A stretch of DNA of 64,000 nt from NCBI RefSeq assembly GCF_037975245.1, contig NC_092579.1:19554678-19618677 (forward strand). Reading direction: 5' to 3'. This stretch comes from Apostichopus japonicus. Lineage: Eukaryota > Echinodermata > Holothuroidea > Aspidochirotida > Stichopodidae. The stretch's first letter is position 1. Each line of letters begins with the position of its first letter. This document shows positions 27,193-39,949 of the stretch, one piece after another. The position numbers and the translations under genes were made by a program. The notes beneath the pieces are model-generated. The model was given only the letters and a program-made list of their open reading frames with translations, did not search any database and was not told the origin of the DNA.

Positions 27193-27304
27193 GATCCCAG
27201 GAGCAAACATAAGTTTAAGCAGCACACATACAGTAGTCCAACATTTTGCGACCACTGCGGCTCCTTGCTATATGGACTTTACCACCAGGGCATGCAATGT
27301 GGCT
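27193..27304 (+). CDS. Conventional PKC, C1B exon (5' two thirds of the zinc finger)
   Basis: This 112-nt exon encodes the start of the second C1 domain of a conventional protein kinase C, the domain that binds diacylglycerol and phorbol ester at the membrane. It follows a long pyrimidine tract ending TTTCAG and stops at a GTAAGT donor. It opens [16 protein letters not shown], supplies the initial zinc-binding His, the CDHC pair, and after 13 residues the next Cys, then breaks in phase 1. Position 22 of the C1 domain (SLLYGL) is Tyr, as in conventional PKCs; novel PKCs carry Trp. The fourth ligand of this set comes from the exon at 37752. The preceding C1A exons were not found in this window. 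A 150-bp tandem duplication starts inside this exon and runs into the following intron. Identification is from family knowledge and is very secure; PKC alpha versus beta cannot be told apart and is probably meaningless in an invertebrate. Confidence 0.97.
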
Positions 27305-27555
27305 GTAAGTATTCTTGAGTTTATTATGTCAGGGCATGATGTTGCCTTCGATGCCCCTACCACTTGTCCGAATGCCCTTAAAGGGGACACATACCCAACC
27401 ATCTTTGTGGCTCCTTGCTATGTGGACTTTACGACCAGGGCATGCAACGTGGCTGTTAGTATTCTTGAGTTTATTATGTCAGGGCATGATGTTGCCTTCG
27501 ATGCCCCTACCACTTGTCCCAGTGCCCGTAGAGGGGACGCAAACCCAACCATCAT
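27256..27555 (+). repeat. 150-bp tandem duplication across an exon-intron junction
   Basis: Unit 1 (27256-27405) holds the last 49 nt of the C1B exon, its donor and about 100 bp of intron. Unit 2 (27406-27555) repeats it at an exact 150-bp offset. By eye there are roughly a dozen mismatches, clustered at the two ends, with a central stretch of about 65 bp identical. Because 150 is a multiple of three, a non-PKC reading frame stays open through both units. Confidence 0.95.
27406..27454 (+). pseudogene. Dead partial copy of the C1B exon
   Basis: This is the copy of the exon's last 49 nt carried in unit 2 of the tandem duplication. It lacks the 5' part of the exon and any convincing 3' splice acceptor. 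Relative to the functional exon it changes the position-22 Tyr to Cys, the His of YHQG to Asp, and the third-set zinc ligand Cys to Arg (QGMQ-R). The donor reads GTTAGT instead of GTAAGT. Losing a zinc ligand would prevent folding, so the copy is probably not used. Confidence 0.85.
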
Positions 27556-30500
27556 CGTTAGCTTTAATATGACATTAGATATTTTATGAAGACACTATAC
27601 TCCCCAAACAGCTAAGAAAAGTCTTGGGAGATATCCTTGTTTAAAAGTTGTTGTGTACTGGAGCTGTCCTTTTGTAAACCTATGCTATCATCGTGCCACT
27701 ACTTTATCTTTCGTTTTTCATTTCGTATGAGGTTCAATGTGGAATGTTTAACAGTTTAGACCCTGAAACCAATGTCATCGTTTGGTCATGTTAACCAGCT
27801 TCCGCAGTTTAGATTCAGCTTTTGCAAAACCCATCTCCATTATAGAAAATAAACATTGCAAAAAGTAGAGAGTAACATCAAAAATGATAAAACACATGTC
27901 AGTTCATGACTTCATGTTTTGACTTGATCAAGTCTTCAGCCCTACTACATGTGATCTGTTATATCTCCCAAATGATATTAGATACTTCTTAGCTACTTGG
28001 AGAGGTTGTTCATGACAGGTATATCTATCACATAGATCAATAATAATGTTTGGGTTTGCATGTATCTCCTGTGATAAAAATCATCGGTTACCCATCACAA
28101 CTACTGCCGTGCCCCATTAATCAAGTTGCTATATAGGTAGCTCCCCCATATTTATCTCAATTATTGATGGGCAATATCATACTGAATCAGGAATCATCTA
28201 TCAACATACATAATTCATGCATTGTAATCTGAATAGGAACATACAATTTTTGTGAATCATAAATAAATTATGCAAAGCTGGTTGTCTAATTATGATGAGA
28301 ATTTTACTGGATGGATGCATGTACTAGAAAAAGAGTTGCTTTTATCATGCCTGTGAATTCTGTGCTCTTTCCAGAGGTACAGTAGAAGCTCCATCTCAGT
28401 TTCCACCTCTTCCCTTGCTCACAGATCTCCTCCTCCCATCCCCCAATACCTTCCCTAACTCCTTCCCTCCCCCACCCTCCCTTCCATGCCACATATTTAG
28501 AGATCTGAAATGCTTTCCTTGAAGATAAAAATTTACGATGGTATTGAACCCTTTGTGTGAGTCCTGTAATAGCGGCCGATTTTAATCTCAATTCAGTGAT
28601 TTGTCAATTCTACTAAAAATCTCTGAAAATATTAAAATATGATATCGCTGGGCATGCATTTCCAGCCGCAATTAGTGGACCTTTGATACATTTGATGGCG
28701 TAGTATTATTCACGTCTGGAGCAGTTTCAGTCCGTGGTACCGATAAAGTGTAGTTGCTTTTAATGGTCTGTGACATGTACAGTAAACTATCGCGAGAAGA
28801 ATTGTATACACACTGTACAGATACTTTCATATCGACGAACATGGAGGCAAAACCCATCTTCGTTTGTTTATTTTAAAGTTTAGTTTTTGTCCTGCACGGA
28901 TTCAACAGAAACAGATCAAAGAAAAATGGAAATGAATATCGAGGCAGGTTTATGCAAGATTCTGCAAAAAAAATAAACAAATCCTATCCATTATTCATTA
29001 CATATAAACTCTGATTAAATCGTGTGACGTGATAAACAGACGATTAAAGAAATACAAAGCATCTGTTTGAGATGCTGCGTTTAATGGAGGTGATGGAGTT
29101 TAATATTCAAAGTCAGTTCCTCAGCGGGGGCGTCGTATAAGGCTACGGACGATCTCTTCGTTTTGTTGAGTTTATTTTACTACGAATAGGAGGCATTAAA
29201 AGGCCGATGGTGGTTCCCTCTGAGAGGTGATAAAAGGAGGAGTTTGACCTTTCTTCCAGCAATAATTACATATATCAGCTTCATTTCCTACCGAATCCAC
29301 CATGTATCGTTTACTTCTGTTCATTCTTAGGCGTAGCTCTGTTCAGTATCACTTGCGATCGTAAGATATGCCCACGCTTTTTTTTTGGTAGGGCAAGGGA
29401 CACCTCAGTCAGCTTGTAGGTAGTAATAATGTAAGCATTATATACATCTTAGATATCCCATTAGCTAGATTGTTTACTAAGTTTTTTTTTTAATTTAAAT
29501 TTTTTAGTTTCTCAGTTAGTATAAGTAGGTAACGTCAGCTCTTTCTAGCGTCGTATTAGACTTGATATACACTCTGACCTGAATTCCTATAGAGGTAGGG
29601 GTCCTTCATCCTTCAAGTGTGTGCTACACACAGATATTAAAGATGCGCATATTTTTTTTGCAATAATCACATAAATGAATATGTCCACAAGTACCAGATG
29701 GTGTTATATATTGCCTTCTGTGCATGTTGCCAAACACCAAGTACTGTTACATGGGTTAGGAACTAGTTCACACGCATGTTTAAACATACAACAGTTATTT
29801 AGTGTGTAGATGTCCCATATAGTTGGTGGCCAGATGGTTATTTGAGGTCACGGGAGGTCAAACTTGAATATATCTTCAATATTTTGAGATTACAGTACTA
29901 GGAAAATATGCATGGATAAAGTCTCATGGAAGTATAAGGTGAAAGCTTTTAATAACATAGCCAAAACAATTAAACATATATGCCCCTCCTCCCCACCCCC
30001 CCCCATTTAAAAATGTTTCTTAAATATGAAGTATGTTATTGAAAAGATACAAAGTTGAAAGATTCGCTTTAAATTTCATATGCTTGTGTTCATTATAACT
30101 TGTTGAGGATTAATTGTAGTGACGGTGGGAGGGTGTATTCAAACTCATACATCATTGAAAAATTATACAGTTTAATGTAAAGGTTTAAAGTTATATACTG
30201 TAGGCCCGTTAAGAGCAGTCAATTATAGGTGTAGCAATCAGCTCAGAGGGAAATCATTAATTATATGATTGTTTTTTTCTACTTTATTTACACTGGACAA
30301 CATCTCCAAAACAAAAAGCTATTTTACATATAACAAAAGATCGCATGAGGCAGTCGTGTCTTTCATAAATTTTTCAACATTCCCATCGAAAGTTTTCATC
30401 TCGTACGTTTTTCGAATACCTTGAAATTCCATTCTGATCGAAAAGATAAACAGCTTGTTTGAACAAAATCCAAGAGAAGAGAAGTTATATATATAAACAG

Positions 30501-33500
30501 CTCCTATATTCGAAGGAGTCCACGGTGCAGGTGACAAAAGTCGAGCTCCTCGGAGAAGATTTGTAAACATTGGCATTCGGCATCGTGGATTTAACCACGC
30601 GTGTGTAATGCACGGTAGCACCTGTGTCATCCTCGCTGATAATCTCCTCTGAATCGAAGAACCTGACTGACGGTTCTCTTTATCGACAGCCGCCTCTGTC
30701 TAATTCATCCCATCTCATCGGGTTGACATAGCCGAACTCGATCGTTGAGATGCATGTGGTCGTACATGCTGCAAATCCGTCACCGATCGAAGCTCCGGGT
30801 CTCATGGGACCAAGAGCCAAAACTAAAACCGTACTTATCAAAGCATCTGGTAGACAGCGGCGTTGAGGATGAAAAAAAAGAAGAAGCGCCCGGAGTGGAA
30901 CGAAGATTTGCATTGCTTGCTGTTTTACGAGCGTGTAATTTTTTTTGGTTTATTCAAAGTTGTCCCTCGTGACGTAATGCTCAACACCTACACTCCTTAT
31001 ATGAGCATGCAACGACGGAAACAGTGCTTTGATCGGGAGGAAAACAACGGAATTAAATTAAATAAATCTCTACATTATTTTGTTTTTGTTCGATTGAAAT
31101 GTTGACCGAGCAATGCAGCAACGATTGAGTGCACCTTGATGTATGGATTATAGCCAGTTAGATTATATTAAGGAGCAGCCGTATATTTAAATCAAATCCG
31201 TTACAGAACAAAATTTTGCATCACTCAAATTTTGAAATGTGTCATGTAGTTGTTTCATTTGTGATTTCAGTATCTATATAGATTAAAGGTAAAAGTACCA
31301 TCATGTTTTCGTGTACCTGATCTCTCCATTTATAATAACATTGGAGAAATATGCCATCACTAAAGTCGTGTCAAATTTAACTTGAAAATTCGCAGCTGAT
31401 AAAAAGGAAGGCGTTCGCTATTATGATCATTGCAAATTAATAAGTCAAAAAAGTCAGAACCTCGTTCAAACAGACTTAACCATGTAGAAGTTATTTCCCT
31501 ATAAAAAATTTTACCTTTCCCATTCATTACGTTATATCAATAAAATTAATGATGTGTAACACATTCAAGGATAAAAGCACAAAACATACATGTAATCATC
31601 TTACTTTTTCTGTTTCTTTTTTATTTTTATGGATTTCCTGTAAATTAAGATAGATTAATAAAACCATTCAACTATTCACCCTTTTTTATTTTTTTTTATA
31701 GGCTGTTTTGTAATAATCAAAACCAGAAATAAATGTGCTGTCCTTGAATGGAAAACAAATGTAACCATCTCTCCTCATTCATCCAAAAAGATTCAGTATT
31801 TTAATATGTGACTAGTTGTGACAGTCTTGTGACTGTGACTGTCTTAGATGTAAGGTCATGTGACTTGATGTGACATGAAGTGATGTGACATGACTGTCTT
31901 CGATGGAAAATGTTTACATCTCTTTTTGCGTCTTTTTTTGTGTGTGCAACTTTTGCCTGATGTTTTCTCAGAGCTGGAAATAATTCCCTACTTTTAAATT
32001 ATGAGATTTTATGAATCCGTTATTGAAAGACAAGAATCATTGGAGGAATCTACTAAGTACAATTTATGTACTGCTTGCTTGATAGGTCTAAATAGCAAGT
32101 ACGGGTAATAATTATTAAATATAGCATATCAAATGAAGTGCCACTTTCTATGTAAAATTTTACTCTTTAGATGGGAATTTTATGAGATGATTTTGTCTTG
32201 AAATAATAGATCATATAATCTTCATCATCATCGTCACTATCATTTCAAAATTTATGATAATCGTACAAATTACCGATGTTTAAAGGAACATGACATTTGA
32301 GATGTTTGAAAAATGAAATCAGTCGTGTGTGGAAAATTATTCTTGGGACAGAAGGAGAGCTTTTTTGTTGTTAATTCACCGCATTAGCATACCCCCCCCC
32401 ATTACGAAAAAAAAAAATCCACATACTTAGATGTTAAAGAACAAATAATAATAAAAAAAACGAAAAATAAGAACAAAATGTAAATTGTTAGAACACATTG
32501 TTTTAAGAGCTATGTTTGAGTTGATTATGATTTGTTATTTGTTCAAGTTTTAAGTGTATGCAATTAAACGATTCAATTGAAGAGGGAGTCATCAAGAGCT
32601 GCATTTATAGATTCCCCGTAAGTTTTAGATCAGTTTTATTTTATCTCAGACTGCAGATTATTGCCCAGCTGCATGTCATTAAAATGTTAGAATCTTAAAA
32701 ATAAATGTTTGTGTAAATTTCTTAGAGGCAACACAGGGGTGTTGCCATAACAACTTACATCATTGATGACAGAATAGATGATAATTGATGCAATAACTGC
32801 AGGCTTGATTCAATATTTTTTGTGATATTATATTTGATAAAAGATTCAAGAGTGCCTGTGTCAACTCTTGCTCAGTATATATCTTTTTATCCCTGTCTTT
32901 CTTTATTTTAATAATCCTTGGAATAATTTGGAAGATCACTCTCACTCTCACTATAAAAAATACTTGTAGTAATTTTGGTCATGCCAAAATTTTGGGGTCC
33001 ACTGTAAGCTATATTGATGACCTTTAACATAGGCATTCTGCTATAACTTTTCCGTCTTGAAAAAAAAAAAAAAAAAAAGTTAAAAATTTGATTTTAGACT
33101 GCAATGCCAATTAACAAATTGATAGCATACTCTAATCATGGTGTTAGTGTGTGAATAATTCTCTGGTGACCTTTTTTTTTTTTAAAGTTTAAAGAAATGT
33201 AACCAAAGCTAAGTCTAACCATTAAAAGTAATGTAATAATATCTTCCTTTAAATTGGGTTTGATTGTTTTGAAGTGATGTCAAAACTCAAAGGGGTCCAA
33301 AAAGGTATATGGGCCCCTCATACAGTGGGCCTAACCAAATGTTTGTCATTATGGTGTTTTAAGAAAGGGAGAGACTTTTCTTCTTCACATTTGGAGCTTG
33401 TGAATAGAATTTGAAGCGTTTAAATTATGTAAATTGCATTCAAGCTTTTTTATTTAAGTTTTAAATTGCATATACCCATCAAGCATATCCCTTTAAGCTG

Positions 33501-36500
33501 CAATTTTGACTAGCAAAGAAAAAAAAGCAACAAAAAAAACCCCCCCAAAACAGAAACAATGGCAGAGTGGTAAATTGTCGTTAACTTTGATGTCAATTTA
33601 CTCGCTCTCTCGCGATCTTTTTCAATCAGGTTCGTGGGATATAGAAAGTTGTTATTTCGTTAGGTCTTTCCAAACGAGTGAGAGATATAACGTTAGATGG
33701 TGATTAATGAGCTTTAAAAGTGCATATTCGCCACGTCAGTTTATTTGCTATCCTCTTCACTTTGCAATATTCGATAATCAAGAAAGCTTTTAAAGAGATC
33801 TTAATTTTTCTACATCCCTCTGGTCGTGCTGACAATGAAGAAGAGGATGATAATGACGATGCTTTTTGCGAGGTGATGTCGAATTACATTTCATCATCAT
33901 CATCATCATGATGTGGTTTCAGACTGTAAGCCTAATAAAGCATATTATTATTGCCAAATTGGCTTCCCTCCCCTCCCCCCCCACCACCCCCATTCATTCC
34001 AAATGGCATTATATATAACACAGTAATATGGCATATGCCTTTGGCAATAAAGAAAACAATATTTTTTGGGGATTTATTTGTGGGATGTAATTTTTGATGA
34101 ACGAGAAGATATGTCAGCTTAAAATTCAAAGTGGCAATTTATTTTTAAGACACTATACCGTTAATTACCTCCTTCAATTTTATCAACTTTTTTGTTAAAG
34201 TGATCCTCCCCCATTTCTCCCATGGGGGGGATGGGCAATGGCCCTCACCTGCATCCAATCAATCCTGGATTTTTTAAACTTCAGCCGTGGTAGAAATGGA
34301 CCGCTCCTCTGGGCCCAGGGTGCCGTCATATATAAAGCCCAAGCCTCCACCTTGGGCAGTGAGGGACACCTCCCCAGTCTCTCATCCTCCCATCCCCTCA
34401 TCCCCTCACCCATTCTCATGTAGTTGCAAATTAGTAAATGTATATATAAGAAGTTGTGTTTGTATGAAACCAGTACGGTTGAAAAAATACAAGCAGCATT
34501 TGAATAATTTTTGCTTCTTGTGCCATTCGTACAAAATTTTGTTATAATTAAGCCTTAAAAATTTATCTTCGGATGAGATAATCGAGATACATCCAGTAAT
34601 GATTCTAGTATATAGAGCCTGCCAAAGCTTATCCCCCAAAACCAACCACATACATCAACGGAGCACTGTAAATTATATTACTCATTTATATGCATACACG
34701 CAGTAAACAAAATAAAAAATCGGATGAAACATGATCTTCCTGATATCTGTTGCCGTAGAGATGCAATAATGTTTGGTCGTGTTGAGAATCATTAAAAAAA
34801 AATTAAATTCTGAAAAAAATTAAAGCAATTCTTTGTTTCCTTGGAATTATTCATTTTATCCCAATTTGCCAAAGGGTTTTTACTTTTTTTTTTTAAATTA
34901 ACAATGCTACATTTTCACTTCCATGTTTCATTATTCCTTTCTTTTTCTTATCTTCTCGCTGTCTTTTATGTATATATAGTTCCTTCTCTTTTTTTTTTTG
35001 GACTCGCTTGTCATATGCTATTCATGTTTGGATCATTTAATTTTCAATTCGAAGGAGTCGAGCAGGTTTTGTACGCAGTTGAATAGAAGTTAGATGACTT
35101 GAGTTGCCGGAAATTACTTTTTGAGATTATTAAAATATTAGTAATTAGTAAGACGACTTCTTTTTCTTTCGATGATGATCAAGGATTTCAGTAGCTTGAT
35201 CTGTTTCTATTTGTGAAAAATTAAGAAGAAAAAAATGTATATATTTTTCATTAGTAGCTTAATTTTGCTAGCTATTTATTCCTCAGCTATTACTGAGTGA
35301 TGTAGAATATATGTGAAATATGATAATTATAATATTTCAAATAAAATATTAAATTATGAAGTTTGAACATATTTCCTGCACATGTTGTAATCTTTTCACT
35401 GCCAGCAATTTTACAAAAGTGATTCAGACATAGATTTAATTATTGACAATTTATAAATCTTATATCCTTATTATATGTGCTACATACACTTCTGGGAAGC
35501 TTTATAGCAGTCTACTGATCGGCTATTGGTATCATTTCCAATTAGGGCAGTTTTGTCCCAACCAAAACTCTAGACATGTTCAGAAACAGATTGATTACTT
35601 ATACATACAAAACAAAGCAAACCCTTATTAAAGTTAAAAATCTTTTCCAACCTGGCAGCAGAAATTGACAGAAATTTCTCTTAATAAACAAAATGGTATT
35701 GTTCGTTGACGGACATCCAGGCACTTACGGTACGCAGACTGAGCATATTACATATGAACCTTTTCAGATCAATAACGGCCATCTCTCGAACCGTAAAAGA
35801 TGATGTAACAAATTGACACTTATGTAAATTTCCCTACGGAGAAACAATTGGCAAATATGAGGCCAGTTTGACATTTCCAATGTGGATGCATGAGTATCAG
35901 CCCTCACAATCTCACAAACTTACAAATAGATAATAAATTTGAAGTAGATATATAAATAATTGCTGCTAGTTTTCTGAAAGCAAGCCTTGCAAGTTTGTTT
36001 TTCCAAATTTAGAAATAATGATAATAATAGTAACAATACTGTGTTATAAGATGGCAATTGCTGCGAGGTTTATAAAACTAGAATGGGGGTATATATGACG
36101 ATAGTTTGATACGCTAATGCGTCTGCAGCCTGCCTCTAATATCCTTCTGGGTACTTATGAGGCACGTTACCGTAGAAACATTATATCCCATCGAGATTAT
36201 CATACAGATCTAGCCTCAGGCACATGCAGCACGATATAGAGAGACTCTAGAAATTATAGTTCTGTTGACTCCAGCAGAAAATTGTTAGATGTTCTTTTCG
36301 TTAAGAAACTTGAGGGAGAAAGGAAAACGTGTTCGATTGACATCACAGGGCTGTAGATGTAAATGATAGATATTATCGATTATAGAAATATTATTGATTA
36401 AATGTGGGGCAATAACAATATTGTGCATTGTTTCCAAGAGATGATAAAAGCCAAGAAAGCATCCCCTTTGAATGTTATGTTGGTCTAGGACAGGTTACTG

Positions 36501-36513
36501 TGGTTTTTGCATG

Positions 36514-36545
36514 TTTATATATGTTTACATATATTTATAAATATT

Positions 36546-36581
<36 letters not shown>

Positions 36582-36592
36582 ATATTATATAT
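36514..36592 (+). repeat. (TA)n-rich microsatellite
   Basis: About 80 bp of TA/TATT/TATG repeat. The short open frames across it are artefacts of the repeat. Confidence 0.9.
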
Positions 36593-37751
36593 GTACTCAC
36601 CGTGGTATAAAAAGTTTAGTAATACCAGTATAGTGCTCAATACAACTGGTGCAGAGCTGTATATAGTACTTATAAGTATAAACACACTATTCCATCGCAT
36701 TGCAGCTCAGAGTTTCACGCCCACATTGAGTTCTTTTCACTGCGGCAATCATCAGGCAACTGAATCTTGCAAGGACGACTATTTCCTTTGGGGACGGGTC
36801 AGGGGGGTTACTTTAAATGGTTGCCATGACGACATTTGGACACACCTTCTCTACTCTTGTTGATTGAGTTGTAGCTTTTGTCTGTTCTGCTTCTTAATAT
36901 GGAGAACTTTTCTTCCATACAGAGATTACACTGGATGGAGCTATGCTTATGTGTATTAGAGTGCAATGAACATTACCAAAAAGAAATTGAGCTCTCAAAG
37001 CTTATCTGGGACTTAGAAAGAAAGAACATCGATCAGTCCATTTCTTTGGAAATCCTAAAGTTCAATGCATGCGTGAAACTCTGAGTTGCAACTCGATGGA
37101 ATAGCGTGTAGTGTTTATACATATACCTATCTATCAACGTTCAGGCTACCTACTGATGTAGCACTGTGATGTGTGATCTAAGCTCAAGTATGATACCAAG
37201 TTCATAATTTGTGTCTGTGAATTTAGGGGCAAAAATGAAAAAAAGTGAAGTTGCCATTTGACTAAAGAGCTATTTAAGGTTTAGTATTGAATGGTTGGGT
37301 TTGTTAGGGTCATGTTACTTCAGCAACCGGAAAGTCACAATGCATGTGACAGCTGTACAGCTGCACACATACATGTGCAAGGTCAGAGCTTTATATACTA
37401 TTTACCAGCTGTATTTAGCTTTAAATTTCCCATCATGCAGTTGGAGTAGATGTGTATAGTGTTAATTCATAATGTTTCCTTGAATTCCCTTTGGTACATT
37501 ATAATTTAGATACCAAACATAATAGTTATAGTGCAGATATGGCCATTAACTGGAAAGACATATTTTGCCACAAAATTATTTTCAGATTTTGTGTGGTGTT
37601 CTTAATTTTCCAAGTGCAGGTTTCCAAGTTTCTTTTTCACAATGTCTGTGTATGGTGTGAACCATATATTCCTTCACCTATTGTTCTTTCCTGTATAACA
37701 AAGGAATCTCTTTGTCATCTTGATTTTCTTTTTTCTCTGCTTCTCTTGTAG

Positions 37752-37880
37752 CCTGTGACATGAATGTACATAGCAGATGCCAGAAACAAGTTCCCAACCT
37801 CTGCGGTTCTGACCACACGGAAAAGAGAGGAAGGATCGAATTCCAAGCCATCATTAAAGATAATGTCCTGTCGACAAAAA
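37752..37880 (+). CDS. Conventional PKC, exon with the end of C1B and the C1-C2 linker
   Basis: This 129-nt exon follows a CTTCTCTTGTAG acceptor and ends at a GTAAAG donor, entering in phase 1 and leaving in phase 1. The first two bases complete a Ser codon with the last base of the exon at 27193-27304. It then reads [18 protein letters not shown], which gives the remaining C1B zinc ligands with exact family spacing: C-x4-H-x2-C-x7-[11 protein letters not shown] follows, the typical opening of the linker into the C2 domain, and the exon finishes with about 14 less conserved residues. The length equals what I recall for the matching vertebrate exon. The exon is too short and too mixed in frame to appear as an ORF starting with Met. 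Confidence 0.96.
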
Positions 37881-39792
37881 GTAAAGACGATTGATTTATT
37901 TACTTTCTTAAGTGTTGCCCCTCCCTCCAACTCGCCCCCCCACCCCAATGACAATAAATAAAGAGTATCGATTCAAATGAATTCCTTATAAAAGTTAAAA
38001 TATAATAGCCTGTATTTGTTGATGACAGTTTATCAAGATTTTCAGTGAGATTTTTGCTGGAAGCTGGACAAAATAAATTATTTTGAACATATTTTCATTG
38101 GAAGGTAAACCTATATCTTGGCTTGATTTTCAATACTCCAATGAAAGCCTAAACTTAACAAATTGCTACAATATTGTTTTTTTTTTAACTTTTTATTTTT
38201 CTCAAAAACCACATGTTTTAGTGAATTCTGTTTCTAAAGATCTTTTTTTCTATAGTTTTATACTTTGTACAATACAATTCTCAAGTGCCCATCGGTACTG
38301 GTCGCAAACTTAGTGTACTATTAATAGTTGTCAAACGTAGGTTCTGGAAGGTTTCAACTCTCCTAGCTACACACACAGACATTAAATTAGGCAATCAAAC
38401 ATCTCTTGTATGAGGCAAAGTGGTTGGAGGGTCGTAATTTAGAATGCCCTTGAAGTTTGAACGTGAGTGGTCATTATCTAACTTCCTAGCATATTTAAGG
38501 GCAATATTAATGACCCTTATTATAGACATGTGTGCTTCTTTTACAACAAATATATATATTTATATATATCTACATATTCATGTAGTTTTATTGTCTCTGC
38601 TTTGTAAGTTAATTTAATTTATCTCCTTTTCTCATATACTTACAAAGACAAACAAACAAACAAAAATAAACCTAGGTAATTCTATCAGTGTGGATTTATT
38701 CACTTGAAAACCCTTGTAAGATGTCCAGCTGGAAATATTTGATATTATTTTAAGATAGTCACTACATTTGTCTCAAATTTGCTAGAAAGTCAATAAGATC
38801 ACTCAAGCTCAGTCAGCCAGCTTTTGACTTCGTGGATCCTCAGAGCATTCTTTACCTCAATGGGATTTTTATTTGCCAAACTAGACACCCAGGGATATCA
38901 TCTGTAGGTCGGCTCGGAATTCATGCAAGAGTCATGTTTGAGCTTTGATAGGTCGCTAATGTTTGTGTGAAAAACAGGTATTCTCTACCATTTCGCAATC
39001 TTTTAATGCTATCAACAGTTGCCTTGGTAATGTTAAATGTTTTACTTTCATGTCACTGCAATATCTCAGCCTCTCAGGGATATTTCATGACCTTTATTTC
39101 AGTGTTTGATGACAACAACCTACAAAGAATTCTATCGATAACTGCAATTACTTACGAATTTGCTGTTTAACTCTTATAACAAGTTTGTCCCCCAGGGAGT
39201 GGATATGATACTATCATATTCTCCAAACTTAATGCCGAACGGTTGTTTGATAGGGACTCCCCTCATTTTGAAAGCTCTCAAAATTTATGATAGGATTTGT
39301 CTTGCAGGCCATTCAATCGTTAACGAAACATTTAAATATGATCAGTCGTATGAAAAGGTCACCACCAACTTTAACAAATTTCACCAGAAGGGGGGGGGGT
39401 GCGAAATGTTAATACTTCACCTTTTATATCCTGAGGTATTTGGTACCACTTTACATATTCCAGTATCCATCACCAATAACTTTTTCCAATAAGATTGAGC
39501 CAACCTTTTGATTTATCTTAGATACTTCAGATGCATAAATGCCAGTGGTTGTCACAGAGAGCTCACATATCCCGATGAGATTTCCATTTGATCAATGTAA
39601 ATTGATGCATTCTAAATCTTTTTACATAACTTCTGTTTTTGTAAAGTGTCAATATTATTTGCAAACAAGTTTGTGTTTCTCCCACCCGCCCCCCCTCTCT
39701 CCCACCCTCTAGCACTTCTTAATTATTCTTCACTCTTTTAACGTTTTTCTGGTCATTTTCTCTGTTTCGACGCGTCGTGTTTCTCTCTCCAG
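37881..39792 (+). other. cPKC intron (1.9 kb)
   Basis: The shortest of the readable introns runs from the GTAAAG donor to the CTCTCCAG acceptor. It contains unremarkable AT-rich sequence, a CAAA-type simple repeat near 38650-38665 and a C-rich tract at about 39680-39710. Open frames at 38967-39492 do not resemble known proteins and have no splice context. Confidence 0.85.
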
Positions 39793-39949
39793 TAAAAACT
39801 GCAAAGAACCTAATTCCAATGGATCCCAACGGACTCTCAGATCCATACGTGAAACTGAAGCTGGTTCCAGACCCGCAGGGTTCAAGCAAAAAGAAATCTA
39901 AAACCATTAAGAAAAGTCTCAATCCTACCTGGAATGAGGAATTTAAATT
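39793..39949 (+). CDS. Conventional PKC, first half of the C2 domain
   Basis: This 157-nt exon lies between a CTCTCTCCAG acceptor and a GTAAGT donor, entering in phase 1 and leaving in phase 2. It encodes the first half of the calcium-dependent membrane-binding C2 domain. [18 protein letters not shown] carries the first two calcium ligands, equivalent to Asp187 and Asp193 of PKC alpha, and the Tyr of [12 protein letters not shown] and a lysine-rich strand ([10 protein letters not shown]) follow, the latter matching the phosphoinositide-binding cluster. The exon ends LNPTWNEEF, the standard C2 motif. The order C1B then C2 identifies the conventional (calcium-responsive) class; novel PKCs have their C2 first and atypical PKCs have none. 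Confidence 0.97.

Larger units (their letters stand above)
27305..37751 (+). other. cPKC intron between the C1B exons (10.4 kb)
   Basis: The intron runs from the GTAAGT donor at 27305 to the TTGTAG acceptor at 37751. After the tandem duplication it is mostly single-copy AT-rich sequence. It includes a less AT-rich, CpG-containing stretch at about 30480-30900, a GTGAC-rich patch at 31808-31905, an (ATC)n microsatellite near 33888-33912, long A and T runs, and a (TA)n block at 36514-36592. I recognise no further exon or RNA gene. Confidence 0.8.

Noticed and set aside
27110-27589. 159-codon open frame covering the C1B exon and both duplication units
   Set aside because: It is a shadow frame. 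The PKC exon reads in a different frame with proper splice sites, and the length comes from duplicating a 150-bp (3 x 50) unit.
30807-30910. C2-like echoes in the intron (an AKTKT string, then PEWNED)
   Set aside because: The two pieces are in different frames, the nucleotide match to the real C2 exon is poor, and no splice sites frame them. Probably coincidence.
39160-39492. 110-codon open frame just upstream of the first C2 exon
   Set aside because: No PKC similarity, no splice context, and the C1B-to-C2 junction is already in phase without it.
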